The notes beneath the pieces were generated by a model. The model did no database searches and was not told where the DNA came from. It worked only from the letters and a program-made list of their open reading frames with translations. DNA of 22,648 bases from JACTUA01 sp964551875. Its GTDB lineage: Archaea > Halobacteriota > Methanomicrobia > Methanomicrobiales > JACTUA01. The DNA is taken from positions 1-22,648 of the forward strand of contig CAZKEV010000032.1 in the NCBI GenBank assembly GCA_964551875.1, read 5' to 3'. A program made the position numbers and the translations under genes. Below, in pieces: positions 13,918 to 20,853 of the stretch. The first letter of the stretch is position 1; every line of letters begins with the position of its first letter.

Positions 13918-15131
13918 TGTTTCTGAAGCTGACATCATCGGGGGCTACGTTCCTCTTCGTGGACGCCGGAGTCCTCATTGAGGCCGCCCCCGGTTCGGAT
14001 TTCACGGAAGCGGCCCTCCTGAGGATTCTTGGCGGTTCGCAGTCGCTTCGCTCCCTCGTTACGGCTGGATCGGTCATAGTGGACGCCGGAGGCGGCCCAC
14101 TTTCGGTTGCGGATGCGCTGAAGTACTTGAATCAAGTCTGGCTCCAGTCGGGAGGGGATGTCCCCGTCCAGATGGCCCAGGTCAGCGGGGAGATCACAGA
14201 CATCCAGCACGGAACCAGGTCGGGGGATCTGCACCCCGACTACCAGAAGGAGTCGGAGAAGAACCAGCCGAACGGCTACGCTGGGCTCAACGGGAGCAGT
14301 CAAGTTCCAGCGGGAAGCCTCGGGCAGCACTCGCACGCCTCGCACTCAGGGATAGGACCAGACGATCATCACGCGAAGTCCCATGCTCACGACGGAGTGG
14401 ACGGCTCCGGCACCGTGGCGCACTCTGCCACGACCGGCAAGACGGCGAACGACCACCATGCTCAATCCCACGCGCACAACGGAGTGGACGGATCGGGTAC
14501 TGTTGCCCATTCAGATGTAACGGGTAAAACGGCGAATGACCACCACCCCCAAAGTCACTCCCATGCTTCCCACACAGGCATAGGTGCAGACGATCACCAC
14601 GCTCGCCAGCACACTATGACCAGCGCGTCGGATCACACAGGGTCCATCGATGACACGCAGCATGGATCTCGCGGTGGTGGAACTCTGCACCCAACTGCTA
14701 CAGGTGCCCTTGCAGGATTCATGGCGGCGGCAGACAAGACCAAGCTCAACGGACTTGTCGCGCTGACCAACACGATAGCGGAGGCCGACAGCAACATTAC
14801 CACGACCAGCGCCACTCCGGTGCTGGCAACTGGGATGACGTTGACGCCCGCAGCCGGAACGTACCTCTGCCTGTTCCAGGGGAGCGTCTATCAGGACACC
14901 ACCGGAGCGGGCCTGTATGTTGAGATGAGTCTATACGCTGGAGGCGGGCAGCTTACGCATTCCCGCCATCGTGCCGCTGACGCTCCGACCTTTGACCAGG
15001 CGTTCACCTGCGTCGGAATTGCCACGGTGAATGGGTCGCAAGCAATCGAAGGCCGATGGAGGCGGACGGCGGGATCGGGAACGGCGTACATGAGGGGACC
15101 GCGATCACTGATCGTCATTAGGGTCGCATAG
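13917..15131 (+). CDS. Tail fibre/appendage-like protein B with His-rich repeats
   Basis: 404 residues starting in TGATG overlap with fibre A. Residues 1-75 form an N-terminal attachment-like domain. A first QHGTRSGDLHP motif lies at 97-107. Residues 137-233 are a histidine-rich shaft with 29-residue tandem repeats (DHHAxSHAHxGVDGSGTVAHSxxTGKTAN). A second DDTQHGSRGGGTLHP (245-259) and GFMAAADKTKLNGL (268-280) follow, then a C-terminal beta-sandwich (about 288-404, YLCLFQGSVYQ ... VEMSLYAGG ... LIVIRVA). The HxH-rich shaft may bind metal ions, as the HxH motifs of the T4 gp37 tip do. The role in host binding is inferred from architecture. Confidence 0.78.
   Translation: MFLKLTSSGATFLFVDAGVLIEAAPGSDFTEAALLRILGGSQSLRSLVTAGSVIVDAGGGPLSVADALKYLNQVWLQSGGDVPVQMAQVSGEITDIQHGTRSGDLHPDYQKESEKNQPNGYAGLNGSSQVPAGSLGQHSHASHSGIGPDDHHAKSHAHDGVDGSGTVAHSATTGKTANDHHAQSHAHNGVDGSGTVAHSDVTGKTANDHHPQSHSHASHTGIGADDHHARQHTMTSASDHTGSIDDTQHGSRGGGTLHPTATGALAGFMAAADKTKLNGLVALTNTIAEADSNITTTSATPVLATGMTLTPAAGTYLCLFQGSVYQDTTGAGLYVEMSLYAGGGQLTHSRHRAADAPTFDQAFTCVGIATVNGSQAIEGRWRRTAGSGTAYMRGPRSLIVIRVA
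14364..14549 (+). repeat. 87-bp tandem repeats coding for His-rich 29-mers
   Basis: Two full units, 14364-14450 and 14451-14537, encode nearly the same 29 residues starting DHHA and ending GKTAN. A third, partial unit starts at 14538 (DHHPQSHS). The units differ at many synonymous positions (for example ggcaagacggcgaac against ggtaaaacggcgaat). The protein, rather than a recent DNA duplication, therefore seems to be conserved. This is a coding repeat, not a CRISPR. Confidence 0.8.
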
Positions 15132-15140
15132 GAGACAGCG

Positions 15141-16028
15141 ATGGCTGCAACGAAGTACACGTACTCAATTCAGGACGACTTCCCGAACCACAAGGTGGCG
15201 TCGAACCGCCTCACCGTCGAGATCGGGGCGAGCGGCATCGTCACGGCCCTGGACTACATCGACACCGACGATGTCGAATGCGACATCTGGTTCAAGGAAG
15301 CCCTGAGCGCGGGAGACAAAACGATCCTCGACGGGATCGTAGCGGTCCATTCTGGAGATCCCTTGGAGGCTCCACCCTCGCTGGTCAGGATTCAGGACGT
15401 GGAGGATCTCGATCCGAACAAGGCGAGATCCAAGGTGAAGGGCATCAACTTCGACGCCCCCGCCGGGCAGTGGACGAAGAAGGGGACTTCCTTCCCGTAC
15501 CGGACGAACGTGCTGTGCGGGAAGGGCTACGGAGGCTTCTGTGAGGACGGCGACAAGGTGGAGTTCTCCATCGAGCCGCAACAGGTTGGAGCGGTGATGG
15601 CCCCTGCCACCCAGGGCGCGAAGACCATCAACGCCTATCTCCCCGACGAGGCGTGGGCGGAGGTCCTCCAGGGGATGTGGCTCCAGTTCGACCGAAACCC
15701 TGGAGCGGAGCCTACACCCGACTCTTTGCATCCGGGGGATGACGAGTACGAGATTGAGTCCTTCGACAAGTCCGCCGGGACGATCACCATCCGAACGGGG
15801 CTGGAGACGGCCCTCTCGGGCGGGGACGCGGTGTTCCTGCTTGCGAAGTACGGTGAGGAGATCGAGCTCCAGAACAAGGAACTGGTGGATGTGGGCGCGG
15901 ACACGGCTGGGTCGGCACCCTTGCCCGCTAACCTGGTCTTCAACACCTGGTTCTTCAACGGAGGAGCCTCCCAGAAGAGGGTGCGATTCCGTCTCTCTTT
16001 CAAGTACGGGCCGCCCGCGACGGCGTAG
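15141..16028 (+). CDS. Hypothetical virion protein
   Basis: 295 residues, probably beta-rich throughout. The opening (YTYSIQDDFPNHKVASNRLTVEI) and the stretch TALDYIDTDDVECDIWFKEALSAGDKTILDGIVAVHSGDPL resemble a protein found near tail genes in some phages (from memory). The C-terminal half has alternating strand segments and ends NTWFFNGGASQKRVRFRLSFKYG. No enzymatic motif is visible. AGGAGA overlapping the previous stop sets the start. It is the last gene of the appendage block, and a 58-base gap with a possible -10 follows. Confidence 0.72.
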   Translation: MAATKYTYSIQDDFPNHKVASNRLTVEIGASGIVTALDYIDTDDVECDIWFKEALSAGDKTILDGIVAVHSGDPLEAPPSLVRIQDVEDLDPNKARSKVKGINFDAPAGQWTKKGTSFPYRTNVLCGKGYGGFCEDGDKVEFSIEPQQVGAVMAPATQGAKTINAYLPDEAWAEVLQGMWLQFDRNPGAEPTPDSLHPGDDEYEIESFDKSAGTITIRTGLETALSGGDAVFLLAKYGEEIELQNKELVDVGADTAGSAPLPANLVFNTWFFNGGASQKRVRFRLSFKYGPPATA

Positions 16029-16060
16029 GGAACTTGTTCTCGCATTTCCACCCAGGGGGG

Positions 16061-16066
16061 TAGAAT
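16061..16066 (+). promoter_or_regulatory. Possible -10 element TAGAAT
   Basis: The gap 16029-16086 contains TAGAAT 20 bases before the ATG at 16087, identical to the -10 at 2709. No good -35 sits at 16-18 bases; TTGTTC at 16034 is 21 bases away. The location before a new gene block is the main support. Confidence 0.25.
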
Positions 16067-16086
16067 AGAGGCGTCAGGAGGGCGAG

Positions 16087-16407
16087 ATGGTTGCGAAGGA
16101 AGAGAAGAGGATGTCGAAGGAGGAGGTCCTGACGGAGCTCCGGCGCATCCACCGTCTCTTCGACGCATGGGTGGAGATGGAAAACAATGGGTCAGGAAGA
16201 CATCCTGAAGCAGATCTTGGAGGCGTTGAGGCGTCTGGAGCGGGGTCTCCCTCCCCCGGACGATCCGCCCCGCTCTGCTTCTTCACGACCGGACCCCAGG
16301 GCGACGGAGCAGTTTCCGAAGATCGAGCTGGCGATCAAGGCGGAGATCGAGAGGCACTCCGAAAAGTGCGCCACGGCCACGAAGGAAAGAACGGCGGACA
16401 GGATTAA
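16087..16407 (+). CDS. Uncertain small ORF overlapping the coiled-coil gene
   Basis: 106 residues from ATG 16087 with a strong AGGAGGG upstream. Residues 1-34 look like real protein: basic and helical with an EEVLTELRRIHRLFDAWVEM stretch. From about residue 35 the frame runs 221 bases inside the next gene and the translation becomes Gly/Arg/Pro-rich like an off-frame read. It may be a short gene that lost its stop, a dual-coded protein, or the original 5' part of the next gene displaced by an indel. Its opening resembles the start of the next protein (QEDILKQILEALRRLERG). Confidence 0.35.
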   Translation: MVAKEEKRMSKEEVLTELRRIHRLFDAWVEMENNGSGRHPEADLGGVEASGAGSPSPGRSAPLCFFTTGPQGDGAVSEDRAGDQGGDREALRKVRHGHEGKNGGQD

Positions 16408-16750
16408 TCCCCTGATCGAGAGCATCAAGACGATCGAGGGGAGGCTTGTTGAACTGAAGAAGGACTTGGGAATCAAGATCAACGGGGTGAGGGACGACGC
16501 GACCAAGACCGCCACCGGCTCCGTTTCTTCCATCACGGAGAAGGTCGATACCCTCATGGAAGCCCTGATCGGTACGGACAAGGAGCCGGGCTTATCGGAG
16601 AGGGTCAGGGATTTGGGGCAGTGGGTGGAGGCGGAGGAGAAGCGGAGGAAGGACGAGGAGGAGAAGTCCAGGTTCAACATCGGAACCTGGCTCACGGTCA
16701 TCGGGATTTTGGTGGCGATTGGATTGGGTCTCTGGGCAGGTCTTAAATAG
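16187..16750 (+). CDS. Coiled-coil protein with C-terminal membrane segment
   Basis: 187 residues. Residues 1-20 are an amphipathic helix, 21-40 a Pro/Asp-rich linker, and about 42-162 long charged helices likely to form coiled coils. Residues 167-184 (WLTVIGILVAIGLGLWAG) are a single transmembrane helix at the extreme C-terminus. This resembles the plan of XhlA-type phage lysis-associated proteins and of tail-anchored phage membrane proteins, but no sequence family is certain. It lies directly before two DUF2589-type genes and a papain-like hydrolase. The ribosome site is modest (GGAG, 10 bases upstream). Confidence 0.75.
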   Translation: MGQEDILKQILEALRRLERGLPPPDDPPRSASSRPDPRATEQFPKIELAIKAEIERHSEKCATATKERTADRINPLIESIKTIEGRLVELKKDLGIKINGVRDDATKTATGSVSSITEKVDTLMEALIGTDKEPGLSERVRDLGQWVEAEEKRRKDEEEKSRFNIGTWLTVIGILVAIGLGLWAGLK

Positions 16751-16757
16751 GTGAAGC

Positions 16758-17384
16758 ATGGCTGGAGTTGATCCCGCTTTTGTCGGCAGCGTTTTCAACA
16801 GTTTGCCCCTCGACCGGATGATCACCATCCCCCTGATGGCGATGGTCCAGGCCCAGGTCCAGGCGAGCAAAGCCTACGTGGATTTCCTCCTCGCCGTCTG
16901 CATCAAGGACGGGAAGGCCGTCGCGGTCCAGTTCGACTACGACGAGACCCAGACCGACTCCGAGGGGAAGATCACGGGGGCGATGAAGCGGACGATCCGG
17001 GTGCCTCTCATGGCGGCGGTGGTCCACCCCTGCATCTGCATCGAGGAGGGGACCATCGACTTCGAGCTGACGGTCTCCCAGGCGGAGGAGGAGAAGTCCT
17101 CCACGGCGGGGGAGGCGACCCTCGAAGCCACGGTGGGGTGGGGGCCGTTCAAGGTCAGCGTCCACGGGTCGCTCTCCCACAAGAGCGAGCAGACCCGGAA
17201 GACCGACACGCGGGCGAAGTACACCATCCACATCACGGCCAAGCGGCAGCCCGCGCCCGAGGGTCTTCAGAGGATCATCGACCACCTGGTGGATGCGGCG
17301 ACGAAGCCGGGAACCATGCCCGCGAACGTCGAGCCCCAGAAGCCGGAGACCCTCGTGAACGATGTTCCCCCTCCGAAGCCGTAG
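16758..17384 (+). CDS. DUF2589-family protein (paralogue 1)
   Basis: 208 residues with the features I associate with DUF2589: PLDRMITIPLMAMVQAQ near the start (17-33), VPLMAAVVHPCICIEEGTIDFE (82-103), a strand with FKVSVHGSLSHKSEQTRKTDTRAKY (131-155), then RQPAPEGLQRI. The family has no established function that I know of. Proteins often occur as tandem pairs, and a second, divergent copy follows here. No signal peptide or membrane helix is seen. The start is ATG 16758 after AGGTGAAGC. The tail is Pro-rich. The family call is from memory of the motifs; the coding call is strong. Confidence 0.75.
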   Translation: MAGVDPAFVGSVFNSLPLDRMITIPLMAMVQAQVQASKAYVDFLLAVCIKDGKAVAVQFDYDETQTDSEGKITGAMKRTIRVPLMAAVVHPCICIEEGTIDFELTVSQAEEEKSSTAGEATLEATVGWGPFKVSVHGSLSHKSEQTRKTDTRAKYTIHITAKRQPAPEGLQRIIDHLVDAATKPGTMPANVEPQKPETLVNDVPPPKP

Positions 17385-17394
17385 AAGGTGATCC

Positions 17395-17919
17395 TTGGGC
17401 TGGTTGAAGGAATGGTGGGATGGGAAGCCGGTCAGCAAGCACAATCTGACCGACATCACCCGAGGGATGCAACATGCCGCCTCGACCACGACGGCGATGT
17501 TGGGTCAGCAATTCATCCTCCTCATCAACCAGTATTTCGACAAGGACAAGGACGGGGTGCTTCGGGCCAAGATGGTCTTGGTGGAATTGAGCCCCGGCCA
17601 AATGGTCAAGGTGCCCCTGATTTCTCTCGTCCAGCCAAGCGCCATCGTCCTCAAGAAACTTCGGATTCGGATGTCGGTGAGGATCGAGGAGGCGGAGATC
17701 AAGGACGCCCAGCGGGACATCATGGGCAACTCCGAGGCGACCCGTCTCTCGTTCAAGGTGAGCATGTCCCCCAGGACAAGCATTCTTGGCCGTCGTTCGG
17801 ATGTCACGGACGTTGAGATGGTCTTCGAGGGGACGGACGCGCCCGAAGGAATCATGCGGCTGATCGAGCAGCACACGAACCTGATCGAGCCGCTGAAGAA
17901 GGATGGAGGGGGCAAGTGA
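17395..17919 (+). CDS. DUF2589-like protein (paralogue 2)
   Basis: 174 residues beginning at a TTG (17395) behind AAGGTGATCC. MGWLKEWWDG is an aromatic N-terminus absent from paralogue 1. The shared layout is a helix (about 20-47, TRGMQHAASTTTAMLGQQF), then VKVPLISLVQPSAIVLKKLRIRMSVRIEEAE (71-101), then a late strand LSFKVSMSPR and PEGIMRLIEQ. This parallels paralogue 1 from the IPLMAMV through the PEGLQRI segments, so I read it as a diverged partner. Its stop overlaps the GTG start of the hydrolase by four bases (GTGA). Function is unknown. Confidence 0.7.
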   Translation: MGWLKEWWDGKPVSKHNLTDITRGMQHAASTTTAMLGQQFILLINQYFDKDKDGVLRAKMVLVELSPGQMVKVPLISLVQPSAIVLKKLRIRMSVRIEEAEIKDAQRDIMGNSEATRLSFKVSMSPRTSILGRRSDVTDVEMVFEGTDAPEGIMRLIEQHTNLIEPLKKDGGGK

Positions 17920-18536
17920 AAATTCGACTTGTGTTCGCCAGGAAGGATGATTCCATCATCTCCAGGGCGATCTGCTGGTTCAGCCAGCGGAAGAGTGAGC
18001 CCGAACGGAGATGCTCTCATGTCATGGTGAAGTTCCAGCCGGGCGGGGTGTACGAGCAGGACTGGGCCTGCTTTGAGGCGATGGAGCGCGGGGTGTGGGC
18101 GAGCCCCTACGACGTAGCCCTCGGGAAGCAGACGGTGGTGGCGGAGTTCGAGGCCCTGGTCTCGGACGAGGCCGCCTACAAGACCATGCGGGTCGCCCTC
18201 AACCGCTACCTCTCCTGGTACTACGACTTCTACGGGATCGGCCTCTGGGCCGTCTGGATCCTGGCGAAGCGGTGGTTCTGGACACCCCTCCATTGGCTGG
18301 GAGTCACCTTCCGGCCAGGGAAGGCCCACAAGGCATTGTTCTGCTCGGGATTGGCTCTCCAGGTGGTCAAGATCCTTGAGCAGATGGATCCCTTCGTGGA
18401 TCTGGGGATGAAGGACCTGACGGCCAGGACGTCCATGCCGCAGAACGAGATCGACGCCTGCTTCGACCATCCGAAGGGGTGGAAGGAGATCAAGGCCGAC
18501 GAGCGGCTCCAGGAGGCGCTCTCGGCCAAGCCTTGA
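17916..18536 (+). CDS. Permuted papain-like (NlpC/P60-type) cysteine hydrolase
   Basis: 206 residues from GTG 17916, which shares GTGA with the previous stop and has GGAGGGG upstream. The order of catalytic elements is that of circularly permuted NlpC/P60 (YiiX-like) enzymes: SHVMVKF with His35, FEAMERGVW (Glu54) about twenty residues later, YYDFYGIG (about 102-108), then LFCSGLALQ with probable nucleophile Cys143. Such enzymes cleave amide or ester bonds in peptidoglycan or lipids, or deamidate proteins; the substrate here is unknown. A hydrophobic stretch between about 107 and 132 could contact membrane. Its neighbours are two DUF2589-type proteins and a tail-anchored coiled-coil protein. 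Confidence 0.76.
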   Translation: MKIRLVFARKDDSIISRAICWFSQRKSEPERRCSHVMVKFQPGGVYEQDWACFEAMERGVWASPYDVALGKQTVVAEFEALVSDEAAYKTMRVALNRYLSWYYDFYGIGLWAVWILAKRWFWTPLHWLGVTFRPGKAHKALFCSGLALQVVKILEQMDPFVDLGMKDLTARTSMPQNEIDACFDHPKGWKEIKADERLQEALSAKP

Positions 18537-18561
18537 CGCAAGGGGAAAGCGGGAGTAAGGT
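18533..18561 (+). promoter_or_regulatory. Sigma70-like promoter TTGACG-N17-TAAGGT
   Basis: TTGACG (18533-18538), a 17-base spacer and TAAGGT (18556-18561) lie between the hydrolase and the next gene. The -35 includes the hydrolase stop codon (18534-18536), as at 3158. A start near 18568 gives a leader of about 20 bases containing GGGGTGA before ATG 18588. It could drive the portal and head genes. Confidence 0.58.
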
Positions 18562-18587
18562 TGAACTATCTTGTGGGGTGAAAATCA

Positions 18588-18941
18588 ATGGGTGCTTCCG
18601 AAGGAACGTACCAAGCAGAGCACGGTTACCAGACGGGGGCCGGGGAATTCAAGCTGGAAGCCGGAGCGAGGTATCACCCCTACCGCCTTGCCACGGTCCT
18701 CTGGCAGCGTGCGAATGTCAACGCGGTGGACATCCGGCTGGAGGTTCTCGATGGCGACAAGGTCTACACCATCGATGAGGCCCTCGCCGCTGCGGACAAG
18801 TTCTACACCTGGCCGAACGAAAACAGCCCGTGCCCTCTTGCGCTCATTCCTGGGCAGCGGGCGAGGCTTCGAGTGACCGGAGCCAATGTGACTGAGGTTC
18901 AGTCGGCGGTGATCAACTGGGCGGAGCTCGGAGCGGTGTAG
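18588..18941 (+). CDS. Small hypothetical protein upstream of portal
   Basis: 117 residues, no recognised family. It contains a GYQTGAGEFKLEAGARYHPYRLATVLW segment and ends RVTGANVTEVQSAVINWAELGAV, consistent with a compact beta-sandwich. It is the first gene after a good sigma70-like promoter and ends one base before the portal start, so the two are probably co-translated. A small head or decoration role is a guess from position. Confidence 0.7.
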   Translation: MGASEGTYQAEHGYQTGAGEFKLEAGARYHPYRLATVLWQRANVNAVDIRLEVLDGDKVYTIDEALAAADKFYTWPNENSPCPLALIPGQRARLRVTGANVTEVQSAVINWAELGAV

Positions 18942-18942
18942 C

Positions 18943-20853
18943 ATGCCGGAAGAATTCATGGAAGCCGCAGGGGAGGCCCTTCTCAACAAGAGCGTTGGGA
19001 AGAATGACATGGATGCCCTCCTCAAAGTCACCTTCGTCGGGCGAGACAACATCGAGGCCCAGGGGAAGAAGAAGGCTGAGGACGAGGGAAACGGCCAGGT
19101 GAAGTCGGGGCAACTCGACGATTTTGAGAGGCTGGCTTCCGGGGAATTCGTTCCTCCTACATTCAACCCCATCATCTGGGCTCAAGCCTGGAGGCAGAGC
19201 ACCCGTCTTTCCCGGTGCATCCGAACCTACGCCAGGAACACGGTCGGTTTGGGATGGCACATCGAGCCCATCCACCCGATGACTCCTGAGACGCCGGATG
19301 ATGAAAAGAAAACCATTCAGGAGCAGACCGAGATCCTCCGCGAATTTTTCTCATACCCCAACGAACGTCTCCCCATGACCGAGCTCATGTACTTGGAGAA
19401 GGTAGACGAGGAGGCGATGGGCACGGGGTACATCGAGATCGTGAGGAATAATTCGCGGAATGTTGCAAGGATGTACCACGCCCCGGCGACGACGATTCGT
19501 CGCAGGATCATGACCGAGGGAAATGAAAAGGTGGTCTACGGGTACATCCAGATTCGTGGGGCGAGGAAGCGATATTTCAAGGAGTTCGGGGACAACCGCG
19601 TGATGGATGCGAAGACGGGTAAGTGGTACAAGAGCAAGGAGCCCCTTCCTTCATCCGAGCGCGCTACCGAGATTCTTCAGTTTGCCATCTACGACCCCAT
19701 CAGTTCTTTTTACGGTGCGCCCCGGTACGTTTCCGCCGCGACGGCCATCGCGGGGAACAGGCAGGCGGCCATCCGGAACGTCGCCTTCTTCGAGAACGAT
19801 GCGGTCCCGAGGATGGCCCTCCTGATTTCCGGGGGAAGAATTACCCCCGACTCGATGCAGCAGATCGAGGATTTTGTGCGAGGGAAAGGGAGGGGAACCG
19901 ATCAGGCTCACCGAGTGATGATCGTCCAGGTGGAACCAGCGAAGATCGGGTTCCAGCAGCAGAATCGAACGATGGTCGAACTGAAACCCCTGACCGTTGG
20001 GGTGACCGAGGATCAGAGCTTCGGGGCCTACCGAAAGGACAATGACGAGGAGATTCGGGAAGCCTTCGGGCTGGCGCAGATCTTCTTCCAGGCGGAGGGG
20101 GCGAACCGGGCCAATGCCCAGGTGGCCCGCGAGATCACGAACGAGCAAGAATTGGAACCCGACCGTCTGATGAAAGAGTACATCATCAATCAGACGATCG
20201 TGACCGACCTTCTCGTTTCCCGCATGAAGCCGGATTGGAGGGACGACGAGGAGGACAACTTCGAGCAGATCGAGGAGATGCGGAAGCTGATTCGCGTCCG
20301 ATTCAGGTTCGCTCGCCTTACCCTGACCGATCCGCTCGACTCGGCCAGGATGGATCAGATCTACGCTTCCCTGGGGGCCATGACTCCGAACGAGCTGCGA
20401 GAGAGCTTGGGCAAGCCCCCGTACCCGAAGGACTACTTCTTCGCGGACAAGCCTATTTCCATTGCTCTTGCGGAGCTCACGGCAGGGCTTGCTTTGGCGA
20501 TTGCCCAGAAGGACGAGGAGAAGTATCCGACTCCTCCAGCGCCTCCTGGGGGTCCTGGGGGGATGCCTCTCCCGGATGGGATCGAGCCCGCCCCCGAAAT
20601 TTCCGTTCCGGAGGAGCCGGAAGCGGAAGCGGAGGGGGGAGGGAAGGGCGAAGAAAATTCACCCAAAGGAAAGTTAGGTATTGACGCGCAATCTCCTCGG
20701 CGAGTATCATCGCAGAAAAGGTCGGATGGTAAGGAAAAGGCGTTGAGCATTGTTCAGGAGCTTCTGCTCGATGCTCGACGCCTTGCCTACAACGGGATGA
20801 TGTTCGCGGGGGGAGGCGGAGGAAGAAATGGAGAGCATGACACCTCTCGGTAG
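18943..20853 (+). CDS. Phage portal protein
   Basis: 636 residues with the organisation of the HK97/PBSX-type portal family: an N-terminal region with TRLSRCIRTYARNTVGLGW (87-105), the stem and crown core containing DPISSFYGAPRYVSAATAI (251-269) and FENDAVPRMALLISGG (283-298), and EAFGLAQIFF with an EQELEPDR segment after it. The C-terminal 100 residues are Pro/Gly/Glu-rich and probably flexible. The protein forms the dodecameric DNA gate at one head vertex and docks the terminase. It has no strong SD but starts one base after the previous stop. Its last 26 bases overlap the protease gene, and a promoter lies inside its 3' end. Confidence 0.9.
   Translation: MPEEFMEAAGEALLNKSVGKNDMDALLKVTFVGRDNIEAQGKKKAEDEGNGQVKSGQLDDFERLASGEFVPPTFNPIIWAQAWRQSTRLSRCIRTYARNTVGLGWHIEPIHPMTPETPDDEKKTIQEQTEILREFFSYPNERLPMTELMYLEKVDEEAMGTGYIEIVRNNSRNVARMYHAPATTIRRRIMTEGNEKVVYGYIQIRGARKRYFKEFGDNRVMDAKTGKWYKSKEPLPSSERATEILQFAIYDPISSFYGAPRYVSAATAIAGNRQAAIRNVAFFENDAVPRMALLISGGRITPDSMQQIEDFVRGKGRGTDQAHRVMIVQVEPAKIGFQQQNRTMVELKPLTVGVTEDQSFGAYRKDNDEEIREAFGLAQIFFQAEGANRANAQVAREITNEQELEPDRLMKEYIINQTIVTDLLVSRMKPDWRDDEEDNFEQIEEMRKLIRVRFRFARLTLTDPLDSARMDQIYASLGAMTPNELRESLGKPPYPKDYFFADKPISIALAELTAGLALAIAQKDEEKYPTPPAPPGGPGGMPLPDGIEPAPEISVPEEPEAEAEGGGKGEENSPKGKLGIDAQSPRRVSSQKRSDGKEKALSIVQELLLDARRLAYNGMMFAGGGGGRNGEHDTSR
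20681..20710 (+). promoter_or_regulatory. Sigma70-like promoter TTGACG-N18-TATCAT inside portal gene
   Basis: TTGACG (20681-20686), an 18-base spacer and TATCAT (20705-20710) lie in the last 175 bases of the portal coding region, about 118 bases before the protease-scaffold ATG. It would give extra transcripts for protease, scaffold and the capsid gene expected downstream. The spacer shares AATCTCCTC with the promoter before terS. Confidence 0.5.

Noticed and set aside
14364..14549. Tandem repeats considered as a CRISPR array
   Set aside because: Repeats are contiguous without unique spacers, in frame, and conserved as protein rather than DNA.
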